The notes: generated by a model not told the origin, from the sequence alone. DNA of 64,000 nt from Candidatus Aquiluna sp. IMCC13023 (GCF_000257665.1 NZ_AJKR01000001.1:62001-126000), one strand, 5' to 3'. Positions 49,928 to 58,977 are shown, counted from the stretch's first letter. A program made the numbers and translations.

Positions 49928-51121
49928 CTATTTCGAGACGCTGAGCAAGTACTCAATAGTGACGGCACCCATGTAGACCTCGCCGGAGTCAGTCAGAAGG
50001 ACATTCACAAGCGCACTTGAGAATACTTTGCCGCCTGGAACCTCGGTTAACATGTCTGCAAATAGCTCAGTAGCCATTAGCTCTGCTGGGACATCCGCTG
50101 GAAGAGCTGGCAGGTAAACAACGCTTCGCCAGTCCTCACCAATAACTTGAGGCTTCGCTGCATCTTTAAATGTTGCCTCAAGCTCGGCTTCTAGGTTGCT
50201 ACTGTCCTTATCGGCGTAGCCCTCTAGATCGCTTGAGTCCAAAGTTGTTACCACTGTGCCAGCCGGTGGAGCGAATTCAAATAGTGAAGCATCAATTGGG
50301 CCGAAGCTAATTGACTCAAAGCCTACGGAAAATGCAGCTTCCGACTGCTGAGTGGAGTAAATTTCAACCCGCAATGGAAGTCCGGTCTCAGAGTCAACCG
50401 AAATCTCAGCGCGCTCAACCAATGAAGCGTCTGCGTCTGGGCTAATCAATAGCTGGTAGGCCGAACGTCCCGCGACGCTGTGGTCCTTACCGACTTCAAC
50501 CGTGCTGGTTTCATCAATCATGTCGACTAGGTAGTTCGCAATTGCCTCCGGGCTACTTAGGTCTAGCGCGATTGATTCTGCGTAGTCAAGAACTTCCTTT
50601 TCGGCAGTTGCCTGCTTCGCAGGATCGATTTCCATGTCTATGGTTCCAGTTGATGCGGTGGCGGTTTTGGCGTCATAAATCCAGAACTCATCGCCGTTGA
50701 CAATCAAGTCTCGCTGAGACATTGGATCTAAAATCTGGGCCCGCATCTTGTCTTGGCCAGAAACATAAACTCTCACATTGTGAGTGCCGGAGACTAGCTC
50801 CATTGCCTGGGTCAAAGCATTTGATTCAATAACCGCTGGCACAAAATCGGCGAATTCAGCTGGCATCTTCTCTGCCATCTCATCCGCCATGTCCTCACTC
50901 ACCATGGAGCTGAACTCCAAGGAAGGAATACCCATGTCGCTGACCTTCACGATTGTTCCGGAAAACTCCAGGACCTCGCTCTTTTGCATCAGCACCATAA
51001 CTTCGGATGCGCTTAGGTCCGGAAGGTCAACAGCGTTGGCCTGAAGCGGAACCGCGACAGCACCCAGTGCAATTACAGCTGGAACCGCTACGGATGGTAT
51101 CCATCGCTTTGAAATGCGCAT
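49928..51121 (-). CDS. Secreted LolA/RseB-like lipoprotein-sensor-fold protein
   Basis: A 397-residue exported protein: signal SVAVPAVIALGAVAVPLQANA, then a long LolA/MucB-like beta domain (VLEFSGTIVKVSDMGIPSLE, DGDEFWIYDAKTATA-type strands, AEISVDSETGLPLRVEIYS). Actinobacterial homologues sit with ABC-2 exporters and are thought to interact with lipid substrates. Start ATG 51121 has AGGGAG upstream. A 25-nt palindrome lies about 24 nt upstream. Confidence 0.8.
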   Translation of the reverse strand: MRISKRWIPSVAVPAVIALGAVAVPLQANAVDLPDLSASEVMVLMQKSEVLEFSGTIVKVSDMGIPSLEFSSMVSEDMADEMAEKMPAEFADFVPAVIESNALTQAMELVSGTHNVRVYVSGQDKMRAQILDPMSQRDLIVNGDEFWIYDAKTATASTGTIDMEIDPAKQATAEKEVLDYAESIALDLSSPEAIANYLVDMIDETSTVEVGKDHSVAGRSAYQLLISPDADASLVERAEISVDSETGLPLRVEIYSTQQSEAAFSVGFESISFGPIDASLFEFAPPAGTVVTTLDSSDLEGYADKDSSNLEAELEATFKDAAKPQVIGEDWRSVVYLPALPADVPAELMATELFADMLTEVPGGKVFSSALVNVLLTDSGEVYMGAVTIEYLLSVSK

Positions 51122-51144
51122 CTCTAATCTCCCTGAAAGTTGGT

Positions 51145-51169
51145 AGTTATAACCCTAGGTTTTATAACT
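51145..51169. promoter_or_regulatory. 25-bp inverted repeat upstream of the LolA-like/ABC operon
   Basis: AGTTATAA-N9-TTATAACT, eight perfect pairs per arm. It lies in the 129-nt gap between the LolA-like gene (minus) and the saccharopine-like gene end. The arms contain TATAA boxes, so it overlaps a promoter of the LolA-ABC operon and looks like a repressor operator. The regulator is not identified in the window. Confidence 0.5.
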
Positions 51170-51250
51170 TGAAGTTAGCTGAGAGTGTTCCCAATTAACA
51201 AAGTTGCTTAGTTACTAAATTTTGAGTCATAACCCCAACATCAAGGCACG

Positions 51251-52540
51251 TTACGCCCAGTTGGCGTCAATTACACTCGGGTTTTCAGGGTTGCGGTCCT
51301 GAGAGCCCCAAGGCTGCTGGTATTCAGTGGACATTAGGTCCAAGAACAACTTGGCGTCGAATTCTTCGGGTCCACGAACTCCAGTGGCCTTCCAGTCACC
51401 TCGCGAAAGTAGCTCTAGAGCAACTACCGGAACCAAGGCGGTCTGCCAGACCACGGCTTGAGCGTTGTAGTTTTTGCCAGTCCAGCTGGTGTCTGCCACG
51501 TGGTAGAGGTAGGTAGCTCTTGGCTTACCATCGAGGCCCTTACCTGTAACCAAGGTTCCTGCACAGGTCATACCGGTCATCGAATCAACCAGGGAAGCTG
51601 GGTCGGGAAGTACTGCAGCCACTAGATCTCTTGGGGCAACTTCGACTCGACCGGATTTGGATCTGACCGAAACCGGCTCAGTCTTGTCGAGACCAAGAGC
51701 GTGCAGGGTCTGCAAGACGCCGATGAACTCAGTGCCAAGGCCGTACTTGAAGCGAACCTTTTGAGCATCCATGGTGCGGGGCAACATGTTTACTTCTTCG
51801 TGCTCAACGTTTACGCACTCGATTGGTCCGATGCCTCCTGGGAACTCGAACATTGCTGGCTCGCTAAATGGTTCGGTTGTGAACCAGCCGCGATCTTTCT
51901 CCCAGATCAGTGGAGGGTTCAAGCACTCTTCGATGACGGTCCAGATCGAGAACGATGGGGCGAAAATCTCTTCACCCTGCTCATTCTTCACAACTAAGTT
52001 GCCACCATCCAAGATGCAAATTTCATCAACTTCACTGAAGAGGTGATCCGCTGCGTAGCGCGCGAAAATGTTAGAAATACCTGGCTCTGCTCCGGTTCCG
52101 ATTAGAGCCAGTAGGCCGGCTTTTTCAAACTCAGCGTGCTTGTCGTATTGCCAATCACCTAGTTTTTCGGCTGGGGTGTTGAACGGGTCTGTCTTGTGAA
52201 CGTGGCTCAAGCTCATCGCCATGTCCATGTAGTTCACGCCTGCCTTTAGAGCTCCGTCAAAGATGCTCTGGACAAACTTGGGCTCGACCGCGTTCATGAT
52301 GTGAGTTGCGCCGACTTCCTTGGCCAATGCGGCCACCTGGTCTGCGTCACTGGCATCAATCTGTGCAGTTTGGAACTTGTCTGCAGCTTCCGGTGAGTGC
52401 TCTTTTACCCAAGCAACGCTATTTTCAGCACGTTGAATGTCGTAGTCAGAGACGATTAGTTTTTCAAAGAAATTACGATCGGCAGAGATCTTGACGATTG
52501 CATCGCCAACACCACCTGCCCCTATGAGCAAGATACGCAC
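51251..52540 (-). CDS. Saccharopine dehydrogenase family protein
   Basis: A 429-residue NAD(P)-binding oxidoreductase. ILLIGAGGVGDAIVKISA (3-20) is the dinucleotide fold; VNYMDMAMSLSHVH and GTGAEPGISNIFARYAA are the LYS9-type middle motifs; VYHVADTSWTGKNYNAQ-like segment (LYHVADTSWTGKNY) appears near the end. The family includes saccharopine and carboxynorspermidine dehydrogenases. GTG start at 52540. It stands alone behind a structured RNA leader (52594-52659). Exact reaction unknown; polyamine or lysine-type chemistry is an inference. Confidence 0.85.
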   Translation of the reverse strand: MRILLIGAGGVGDAIVKISADRNFFEKLIVSDYDIQRAENSVAWVKEHSPEAADKFQTAQIDASDADQVAALAKEVGATHIMNAVEPKFVQSIFDGALKAGVNYMDMAMSLSHVHKTDPFNTPAEKLGDWQYDKHAEFEKAGLLALIGTGAEPGISNIFARYAADHLFSEVDEICILDGGNLVVKNEQGEEIFAPSFSIWTVIEECLNPPLIWEKDRGWFTTEPFSEPAMFEFPGGIGPIECVNVEHEEVNMLPRTMDAQKVRFKYGLGTEFIGVLQTLHALGLDKTEPVSVRSKSGRVEVAPRDLVAAVLPDPASLVDSMTGMTCAGTLVTGKGLDGKPRATYLYHVADTSWTGKNYNAQAVVWQTALVPVVALELLSRGDWKATGVRGPEEFDAKLFLDLMSTEYQQPWGSQDRNPENPSVIDANWA

Positions 52541-52593
52541 GGATTTTCACAACCAAACATGACCGATTCGAAGATTCGGGCCCAGTCCTTGCC

Positions 52594-52659
52594 CTCATTC
52601 ACCGGTAGGCGCAAGCCTCTGTGGCGTCACTGCTAGTAACTGCGCCTTCACCTAATGAA
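52594..52659 (-). ncRNA. Three-way-junction RNA leader upstream of the saccharopine-like gene (riboswitch candidate)
   Basis: Read on the minus strand, an outer stem TTCATT/AATGAG (52654-52659 with 52594-52599) and GGT/ACC lead to stem AGGCGCA/TGCGCCT (52641-52647 with 52607-52613). That stem holds two hairpins with no spare bases: GTTAC-TAGCA-GTGAC and GCC-ACAGA-GGC. The result is a tightly packed three-way junction, 54 nt before the GTG of the downstream gene. TTCATTAGGTGA resembles the start of the M-box (Mg2+) riboswitch P1, but the interior is much shorter. No standard family fits with certainty. Confidence 0.6.
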
Positions 52660-52715
52660 CTACGTTCCTAATTATGGCGCTTGCTCTGAAAATAAGCGAC
52701 TTTGATCAAAACTTT

Positions 52716-53510
52716 CTAAGCAAGCTGGCGAATTGGTATCACTAGTGGCGTCTTGCCGACCGGATCATCGATCACGCGAGCCAAAATCCTAAATGCATCA
52801 GCCAAGTTGTTTGGGGTTATGACCTCGTGTGGGGTGCCCTGCGCAACTATCGAGCCGTCCTTGAGGATAACGATGTGATCTGCAAATCGGGCCGCAAGGT
52901 TTAGGTCGTGAATCACAGCAACGACTGTCATCCCGCGTTCGCGCTTCAAAGAAGACAAAAGATTCATAACCTGAAGCTGGTGACTGTAGTCAAGGGAGTT
53001 AGTGGGTTCATCCAGTAGCAGCACTGCAGGGTTTTTCACCAGCGCTGCAGCTATCACGGCACATTGTCGGTAACCCGATGAGAGCTCTCCTACTTTTTTG
53101 TCTCTGACTCCACTAAGTGAGGTTCGCTCCAGAAGAGTTTCGATTTCTTCTTTGAGCCTTGGAGACACTCGTGAGATTTGGCGGGCTGCAGTTGCCGATC
53201 TTGCTACCAAATCAAAAACAGATTCCTGATTCCTAGCCGCCGGGATTGCGGCAAGAAACCCAATGCTTTGGTTTATCTCAGCCTTTGTGAGTGCAGTGAT
53301 TGAGATGCCGTCCAGCAGCACAGCCCCGCTTGCGGCTGGGATTTTTCGAGCCAAAGCCTTCAGTAGCGAAGTCTTTCCGGCACCATTCGGTCCGATAATT
53401 GCCGTGACAGAACCCTTACTAATTTCTAGGTCAAGGTTTCGGATCACCTGGTCAGCGGAGTACCCAGCACTTAGTGCCTGCGCGGCCAACTTCGACTCTG
53501 GTTTATACAT
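52716..53510 (-). CDS. Orphan siderophore/hemin-type ABC ATPase
   Basis: A 264-residue FecE/FepC/HmuV-like ATPase. Walker A GPNGAGKTSLLKAL, Walker B VLLLDEPTNSLDYSHQ, and D-loop/H-loop AVIHDLNLAARFAD are intact; the signature reads LSSGYRQ rather than LSGGQRQ. The family imports iron-siderophore, heme or cobalamin with permease and binding protein, yet neither is adjacent: the neighbours are glycerol kinase and the saccharopine-like gene. It may serve a distant transporter. Confidence 0.82.
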   Translation of the reverse strand: MYKPESKLAAQALSAGYSADQVIRNLDLEISKGSVTAIIGPNGAGKTSLLKALARKIPAASGAVLLDGISITALTKAEINQSIGFLAAIPAARNQESVFDLVARSATAARQISRVSPRLKEEIETLLERTSLSGVRDKKVGELSSGYRQCAVIAAALVKNPAVLLLDEPTNSLDYSHQLQVMNLLSSLKRERGMTVVAVIHDLNLAARFADHIVILKDGSIVAQGTPHEVITPNNLADAFRILARVIDDPVGKTPLVIPIRQLA

Positions 53511-53519
53511 TCCTAAAGC

Positions 53520-54995
53520 TTAGTTTTTGTGGAACCATTCGGTCGCACCTAGGGCTCTAAGCCAGCTTGAATATTCGGCTTGACGATTTGTCCTTGGGCT
53601 GAAAGTTTCTTGAGTCGGATTCAAGTTTGCAATTTCTGATTGGCTTCTCCAAATTCCCGCCCCTAGTCCGGCCATCAAGGCAGCTCCAAGACCGGTGGAC
53701 TCCAAGTTGCTGGCGCGCAGCACATCTTTGTTAGTGAAATCCGACTGGAGCTGCATGAGCAGATTGTTGGCAGCGGCACCGCCATCCACCTTTAAGGCAG
53801 AGATCTTTATTCCGATGTCCATTTCCATCGCATCCAGCACTGCCTTGACCTGAATGGCAATAGCCTCAAGGGTCGCAAACGCAACATGCGCATCAGTGGT
53901 CGCGCGCGTTAGCCCAAAGAGCGAACCACGGATGTCCGGCTGCCAGAAAGGAGCGCCCAGGCCCGTGAGTGCAGGCATAAGAATCACCCCATCGGATGAT
54001 GAAACTTGGTTCGCGAGGTTTTCGATATCTGGCGATTTATCGATAATGCCAAGACCGTCTCTTAGCCATTGCACTGCCGCGCCCGCCGCGAACACGGGGC
54101 CCTCAATTGCGTAGGTGGCTTTTCCGCTGTCATCCTGCCACGCGACAGTTCCGAGCAATCCGCGAGTACTTTTCACAATTTTTTCGCCGGTGTTGGTAAG
54201 AACAAAAGCACCAGTTCCGTAGGTCGCCTTTGAATCACCTTCCTTGAAGGCTAACTGACCAAAAAGTGCGGCTTGTTGATCACCCGCGTTGCCAGTGATT
54301 GGAACGCCAAGGCCGAGAAAGTGCTCCGGGTCTGATTCGGCGAGGCTCCCCCAACTGGGCGTGATTGCTGGCAGGGCTTTTTCCGGTACATCAAAAACTG
54401 CGAGCAGCTCCGGATCCCATTCGCAGGTCTCTAGGGCCATTAGCTGGGTCCTGGAGGCGTTGCTTGCGTCAGTCACATGCGATTTTCCACCGGTTAGTCT
54501 TGCAATTAGGTAGCTATCGATAGTTCCAAGAGCGAATTGACCACCTTGAACACCAGACCAAACCTCTGGTAGGTTTCGCTGCCACCACAAAAACTTGCTC
54601 GCCGTGAAGTACGGATCAATGTTTAGGCCAGTGCGGGCTCTGATCCAGTCGTCCTGGTTTTGCTGGTCTAGCTCCTCTTTGAAAATACTGGTTCTTCGGT
54701 CTTGCCAAACTATTGCCCTTGTTGGAGACGTCAGGGCTTTTCGGTCCCAAATTACGGCCGTTTCCCTCTGATTAGTAATGCCGATGCATCGAATGACCTG
54801 ATCAGTTTCAGACAGAGCTATTTTTGTGGCTGCAAGTGTTGCGGCCCAGATCTCTTCGGGGTTGTGCTCTACCCAGCCAGACTGCGGAAAGTACTGGTTA
54901 AATTCTTGGTAGCCGCGGGAAATTATCCGCCCCTCGTTGTTCACCACGAGGGCCGTTACTCCAGTAGTACCGGCATCAAGCGCCAAAATCGACAT
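53520..54995 (-). CDS. glpK: Glycerol kinase
   Basis: A 491-residue FGGY kinase making glycerol-3-phosphate. ATG 54995 is chosen because TGGAGG precedes it by 7 nt; in-frame codons further up (55016) lack support. LALDAGTTGVTALVV (nucleotide phosphate loop), VWQDRRT (substrate), GNAGDQQAALFG, TYGTGAFVLTNTG and VDGGAAANNLLMQ are all visible. Divergent from glpD across 35 nt, so glycerol uptake and oxidation are coordinately controlled. Confidence 0.95.
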   Translation of the reverse strand: MSILALDAGTTGVTALVVNNEGRIISRGYQEFNQYFPQSGWVEHNPEEIWAATLAATKIALSETDQVIRCIGITNQRETAVIWDRKALTSPTRAIVWQDRRTSIFKEELDQQNQDDWIRARTGLNIDPYFTASKFLWWQRNLPEVWSGVQGGQFALGTIDSYLIARLTGGKSHVTDASNASRTQLMALETCEWDPELLAVFDVPEKALPAITPSWGSLAESDPEHFLGLGVPITGNAGDQQAALFGQLAFKEGDSKATYGTGAFVLTNTGEKIVKSTRGLLGTVAWQDDSGKATYAIEGPVFAAGAAVQWLRDGLGIIDKSPDIENLANQVSSSDGVILMPALTGLGAPFWQPDIRGSLFGLTRATTDAHVAFATLEAIAIQVKAVLDAMEMDIGIKISALKVDGGAAANNLLMQLQSDFTNKDVLRASNLESTGLGAALMAGLGAGIWRSQSEIANLNPTQETFSPRTNRQAEYSSWLRALGATEWFHKN

Positions 54996-55044
54996 GAAGT
55001 TCCTCCATTCAGCCAATGAGCTTTCATAAATGACTCTATTTTTT

Positions 55045-55057
55045 TATGATTTTAGTG
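55045..55057 (+). promoter_or_regulatory. -10 box for a leaderless glpD transcript
   Basis: TATGAT (55045-55050) ends 6 nt before an in-frame GTG at 55057, the expected start-site distance of a leaderless actinobacterial mRNA. This supports GTG 55057 over ATG 55030, whose codons would lie upstream of the transcript. Confidence 0.6.
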
Positions 55058-56574
55058 TGGGCAAACAAAAGCAAACGAAATCGAACAAAAACGATCATTA
55101 CGATGTTGCGATTATTGGAGCAGGCATAAATGGAGCAGTCGCCGCTGCAGCCGCCAGCGCGGCTGGCCTTAGGGTTTTGGTTGTCGACAAGGGCGACATT
55201 GCCAACTTCACTTCCCAAGAATCTAGCAATCTAGTTTGGGGAGGTATCAAGTATCTGCAGACCTATGAGTTTGGTTTGGTTATAAAGCTTTGTTTGGCTA
55301 GAAATCGACTCATGCGGAATTACCCGAATCAAATTCGCCAGATTGGATTTCTTGCTTCACTTGGTCCAACAGCGCCGTTCGGGAGACTGTTGGGGACCTT
55401 CGGGACACTTTTTTACTGGGGTATTGGATTCTTCGGCACCAAAGCGCCGGCTAGTTATTCGGCAGTGGCAGCCAAGCGACTGGAGCCAAATCTCATTTCC
55501 GGTCGAACTGCAATTAAGTACTACGACGCTCAGCTTCCGGACAATGACTCAAGATTTGTTTTCGACTTTATTCGTCACGCCATCAAGCACGGCTCGGATG
55601 TGCGAACCTACACGACCCTTGATTCTGCAACTCATGATGGAACACTCTGGGCGCTAAAGCTATCCGGCTCGGGCGCGACGACCGTGAGCGCTACGACCGT
55701 GATCAATGCAACTGGCCCATTTGCCAAAGAAGTATCGGAGATCCTGGGCTCCCCTACTAAGGCGGGGCTAGTTATGTCCAAGGGTATACATCTTGTGCTT
55801 GATAGAAAGCTCACCGATACCTATCAAGCTCTTGCTTTTTGGGACGAGCAAGAAAGATTGTTTTATGTCTTACCAATGGGGGACAGGTCAATGGTCGGTA
55901 CCACCGACACTCGCGTTAAAGATTCAAAAACCGTCGTAACCAAAGAAGATCGAGATTTTGTTATCAAGCAAATAAACGCCCAGATGGAGCTTGAAACACC
56001 AATCACTCCCAAGGACGTCGTGTCGGAAAGGTCTGGGGTTCGGCCACTCGTGGTCGCCGCCGGAGACTCGGGGGATGTTCAGGACTGGCACCAATTGAGT
56101 CGTAAGCATGTTGTCGAGGTTGATAAAGAGCTATCTGTGGTGACTATCTTGGGCGGAAAGCTAACGGACTGTCTGAATGTGGGGCAAGAGATGGTGCATG
56201 AGCTCTCAAGGCTTGGGCATAAGGTAAAGAAGCTAAAAAACTGGTTCGGAGAGGGCTCTCAAGTCCGAAAAGAAGAGTTTTATCAACTAGTTGAATCTCG
56301 GTCCGACCAAAAATCCTTCGAAAGGATTGCCGATGGGATCTGGCGGCGTCACGGCGCAGCTGGGTTTGAAATTGCTGGAGAAAGTCAGCTAACCGAGTTG
56401 ATAGAGGGCCTCGGCATCACCGAGCAAGAAATTCGTCACATTGTCATAGCAGAAATGATAACCACGCGTGAAGATTTACTTCGCAGGAGGCTCCCGTTGA
56501 AGATGTCACGCTCAGACAAAGAGCTGGCAGCCAATAAGCCGCTAGAAAAACTACTCGTGGAGCTTGGCCTCTAG
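55057..56574 (+). CDS. glpD: Glycerol-3-phosphate dehydrogenase (FAD, GlpD)
   Basis: A 505-residue membrane-associated flavoenzyme oxidising glycerol-3-phosphate to dihydroxyacetone phosphate with electrons going to menaquinone. FAD motif DVAIIGAGINGAVAAAAAS near residues 16-34; VWGGIKYLQTYEFGL is the typical N-terminal domain and VERSGVRPLV-like SERSGVRPLVVAA and TILGGKLTDCL the C-terminal half. I set the start at GTG 55057 behind a TATGAT box. The 3' end overlaps the convergent EamA gene by 24 nt. Confidence 0.93.
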   Translation: MGKQKQTKSNKNDHYDVAIIGAGINGAVAAAAASAAGLRVLVVDKGDIANFTSQESSNLVWGGIKYLQTYEFGLVIKLCLARNRLMRNYPNQIRQIGFLASLGPTAPFGRLLGTFGTLFYWGIGFFGTKAPASYSAVAAKRLEPNLISGRTAIKYYDAQLPDNDSRFVFDFIRHAIKHGSDVRTYTTLDSATHDGTLWALKLSGSGATTVSATTVINATGPFAKEVSEILGSPTKAGLVMSKGIHLVLDRKLTDTYQALAFWDEQERLFYVLPMGDRSMVGTTDTRVKDSKTVVTKEDRDFVIKQINAQMELETPITPKDVVSERSGVRPLVVAAGDSGDVQDWHQLSRKHVVEVDKELSVVTILGGKLTDCLNVGQEMVHELSRLGHKVKKLKNWFGEGSQVRKEEFYQLVESRSDQKSFERIADGIWRRHGAAGFEIAGESQLTELIEGLGITEQEIRHIVIAEMITTREDLLRRRLPLKMSRSDKELAANKPLEKLLVELGL

Positions 56575-57447
56575 GGGGATTACCGGCTCAGTTTTCGTGG
56601 GCCACTCAACAATAAGCATTGCGGTCAGCATCACCGATCCACCGATGACCATCGCAGTTGTAAGGGGTTCTTGACCAAGCCCAACTGCCAATATCGCCGT
56701 GAAAATGACCTCGCTGGTAATTAGCAATGCCACTCGGGCAGGATCAATCAAAGTCTGGGCCCAAGTCTGAACCCAAAACGCGATCACGGTGGAAAGTAGG
56801 GCTGTGAAAAGAACTGCGAACCATACTTCCCAGTTCGGCGGCGGCTGGTAGCCATCGACAAGCGCAAAGCCCCAGCAGACAATTGCTGCGAAGCTGATTT
56901 GAATCATTGCGATTCTGTATGAGTTTCTTCCATGACCAAATTTGCCAAGAAGCAAAATATGAATGGCGAAGAATATTGCGCAAACAACTAGCCAGATTTG
57001 CCCAAGTTGAAATTCGATGTTGGTAGCCGCGCCCGAGAAAACGGCCAGTCCCACGACTGCGAGCAGCACTCCGACAATTACGCGGACTGGGAAGCGCTTG
57101 CGTGTGAAAACCCAGGCAATGATCGGCGTGAATACAACATACAACCCCGTGAGAAAACCACTGGTGGCTGCAGTTGTGAGGCTTAGACCAATAGTCTGGG
57201 TTATGAATCCAAAAGCCAGCACAATCCCAATTAGCGAGCCGAACTTCAGATCTCCCGGTTTCATGGCCAGCGAAAGTCTTGGTCTCATTGCGATCATGGC
57301 GATCGCAGCAATCGAAAATCTAGTTGCGAGAAAGTCCATGTATGGCTGTTGTTCAATGGCGTCCTTCATCAGAACAAAGGCAGCACCCCATACAAAACCA
57401 ACGCCCAACAGGGCAATGACTGCTAGGCGGGTTTTAGGCACTAGCAA
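56551..57447 (-). CDS. EamA/DMT-family transporter
   Basis: A 298-residue drug/metabolite transporter with ten predicted helices in two EamA repeats; FVWGAAFVLMKDAIEQQPYMDFLATRF is the first-repeat signature and SEVIFTAILAVGLGQEPLTTAMVIGG the second. Probable metabolite exporter. Start TTG 57447 or GTG 57441. It follows the DUF2867 gene by 3 nt on the same strand and converges with glpD. Confidence 0.9.
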   Translation of the reverse strand: MLVPKTRLAVIALLGVGFVWGAAFVLMKDAIEQQPYMDFLATRFSIAAIAMIAMRPRLSLAMKPGDLKFGSLIGIVLAFGFITQTIGLSLTTAATSGFLTGLYVVFTPIIAWVFTRKRFPVRVIVGVLLAVVGLAVFSGAATNIEFQLGQIWLVVCAIFFAIHILLLGKFGHGRNSYRIAMIQISFAAIVCWGFALVDGYQPPPNWEVWFAVLFTALLSTVIAFWVQTWAQTLIDPARVALLITSEVIFTAILAVGLGQEPLTTAMVIGGSVMLTAMLIVEWPTKTEPVIPLEAKLHE

Positions 57448-57450
57448 ATC

Positions 57451-58977
57451 CTAGCTGGTGACGGGCTTTCTACTTTTGCCGCCACTTAGCTTCTTAGCCA
57501 TGGAGGGGAACACGATGCCATGCATGAATGAAACGAGCCACCAGTAAGCGTGCCCAGCAAGTCCGTGCGGGTGATAGTAAGCCTTTTGAACGAGCAAAGT
57601 TTTGCCGTCGCCTAGTTCCGAGACTTCAAATTCCAACCACGCAAGTCCAGGCATCTTCATTTCGGCCCGAAGCCGAAGCAAGTGCTGTCTTTCAATCTTT
57701 TCAACTCTCCAGAAGTCAAGAGCCTCGCCCTCCATGAGAGTTTTTGGGTCACGACGGCCCCGTCGAAGACCAACTCCGCCAACCACTAGATCCATAAGCC
57801 CGCGTAGCTCCCAGGCCCAGGTGGCAGTTGAATATCCGTTCTTCCCACCGATTGCCTCGACTCGACCCCAAACTTCACCGACCGAGTCAGTGGATACAAA
57901 TTCCCGATGATCAACATAAAGCGACCCGCCAGCCCAGCTCGGGTCCGTTGGAAGCGGTTCTGAGGGAGTGCCTGGAAAAGATGCGTTACTCCATCTGGTT
58001 TCCACCTCAAGGTCTTTTACTCGAGTTAGCGCGAGGCCAACAGCGCTCTTGAAGTCAGTCATGCCCCCCACGGCCTCGGGGATTAAATCCCGAATGCTGT
58101 TGTCTCTTGCAACCACATCGTGCTTTAGGGATGCCACCAGGCGCTTAGCGAGGGTTACTGGCACCGGGGTGACAAGCCCAACCCACCCCGATGCAAGCCT
58201 CGGGGTTAGAACTGGAAGCGGAATGATTATCCTCTTGCGCAATCCAGCCACCTGGGCATACACCTGCATCATTTCTAGGTAGGTGAAAATATCCGGACCA
58301 CCGATGTCGAAGTCTTTGTTCAATTTTTTATCTAGGGTTGCAGCACCTACCAAATATCTAAGAACATCCCGGATAGCAATCGGTTGGATTTTATTTAGTA
58401 GCCACTTTGGAGTGACCATAAACGGCAAGCGCTCGGTTAGGTGCCGAAGCATTTCGAACGAAGCAGATCCGGATCCGATAACTACCCCTGCTCGAAGCTC
58501 AATTGTGGGAACCCCAGACCCTCGAAGGATTTCACCAGTTTCTTCCCTAGCGGACATGTGCGGCGAAAGTTCGAAGTCGTTTGAAATCATGCCACCCAGA
58601 TAAATAATTCTGGTGACATTTTTTTCCTTGGCCACCTTGCCAAAAACCTCGGCTAGCTCGCGCTCCATAAGTTCGAAGTTTTTGTCGACCATTAGGGCGT
58701 GAAGTAAATAATATGCCAGGTCGATGCCCTCTAGTGCCTGAGCCAACACAGTCGGGTCGGTGGCGTCGCCCACCACAACCTCGACATTTTTCTGCCATGG
58801 GTAATCAGTAATGCGCCGAGGATCCCGGACTAACACCCGAACTTTGTAATCGTGGGCCAAGAGCTCGCGAATCAAGCGGCCGCCAATATATCCGGTTGCT
58901 CCGGTAACAAGTACCTTGGCCGGCTTCCCACTTTTATTCTTGAGGGTTGCAAGATCTGAGGTTACGGTTTTTATCAT
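57451..58977 (-). CDS. NAD(P)-binding (NmrA-like) protein with DUF2867 domain
   Basis: A 508-residue two-domain protein. Residues about 18-300 are an atypical extended SDR: KVLVTGATGYIGGRLIRELL (TGxxGxxG), VRVLVRDPRR, VVVGDATDPTVL and IIYLGGMISNDF. Residues about 330-500 form a DUF2867 domain (FWRVEKIERQHLLRLRAEMK and KAYYHPHGLAGHAYWW), a START-like fold. Probably a quinone or lipid reductase/regulator, uncharacterised. ATG 58977 is 34 nt after the pstB stop; the intervening AACC...GGTT plus T-run may terminate pst transcription. Confidence 0.88.
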   Translation of the reverse strand: MIKTVTSDLATLKNKSGKPAKVLVTGATGYIGGRLIRELLAHDYKVRVLVRDPRRITDYPWQKNVEVVVGDATDPTVLAQALEGIDLAYYLLHALMVDKNFELMERELAEVFGKVAKEKNVTRIIYLGGMISNDFELSPHMSAREETGEILRGSGVPTIELRAGVVIGSGSASFEMLRHLTERLPFMVTPKWLLNKIQPIAIRDVLRYLVGAATLDKKLNKDFDIGGPDIFTYLEMMQVYAQVAGLRKRIIIPLPVLTPRLASGWVGLVTPVPVTLAKRLVASLKHDVVARDNSIRDLIPEAVGGMTDFKSAVGLALTRVKDLEVETRWSNASFPGTPSEPLPTDPSWAGGSLYVDHREFVSTDSVGEVWGRVEAIGGKNGYSTATWAWELRGLMDLVVGGVGLRRGRRDPKTLMEGEALDFWRVEKIERQHLLRLRAEMKMPGLAWLEFEVSELGDGKTLLVQKAYYHPHGLAGHAYWWLVSFMHGIVFPSMAKKLSGGKSRKPVTS

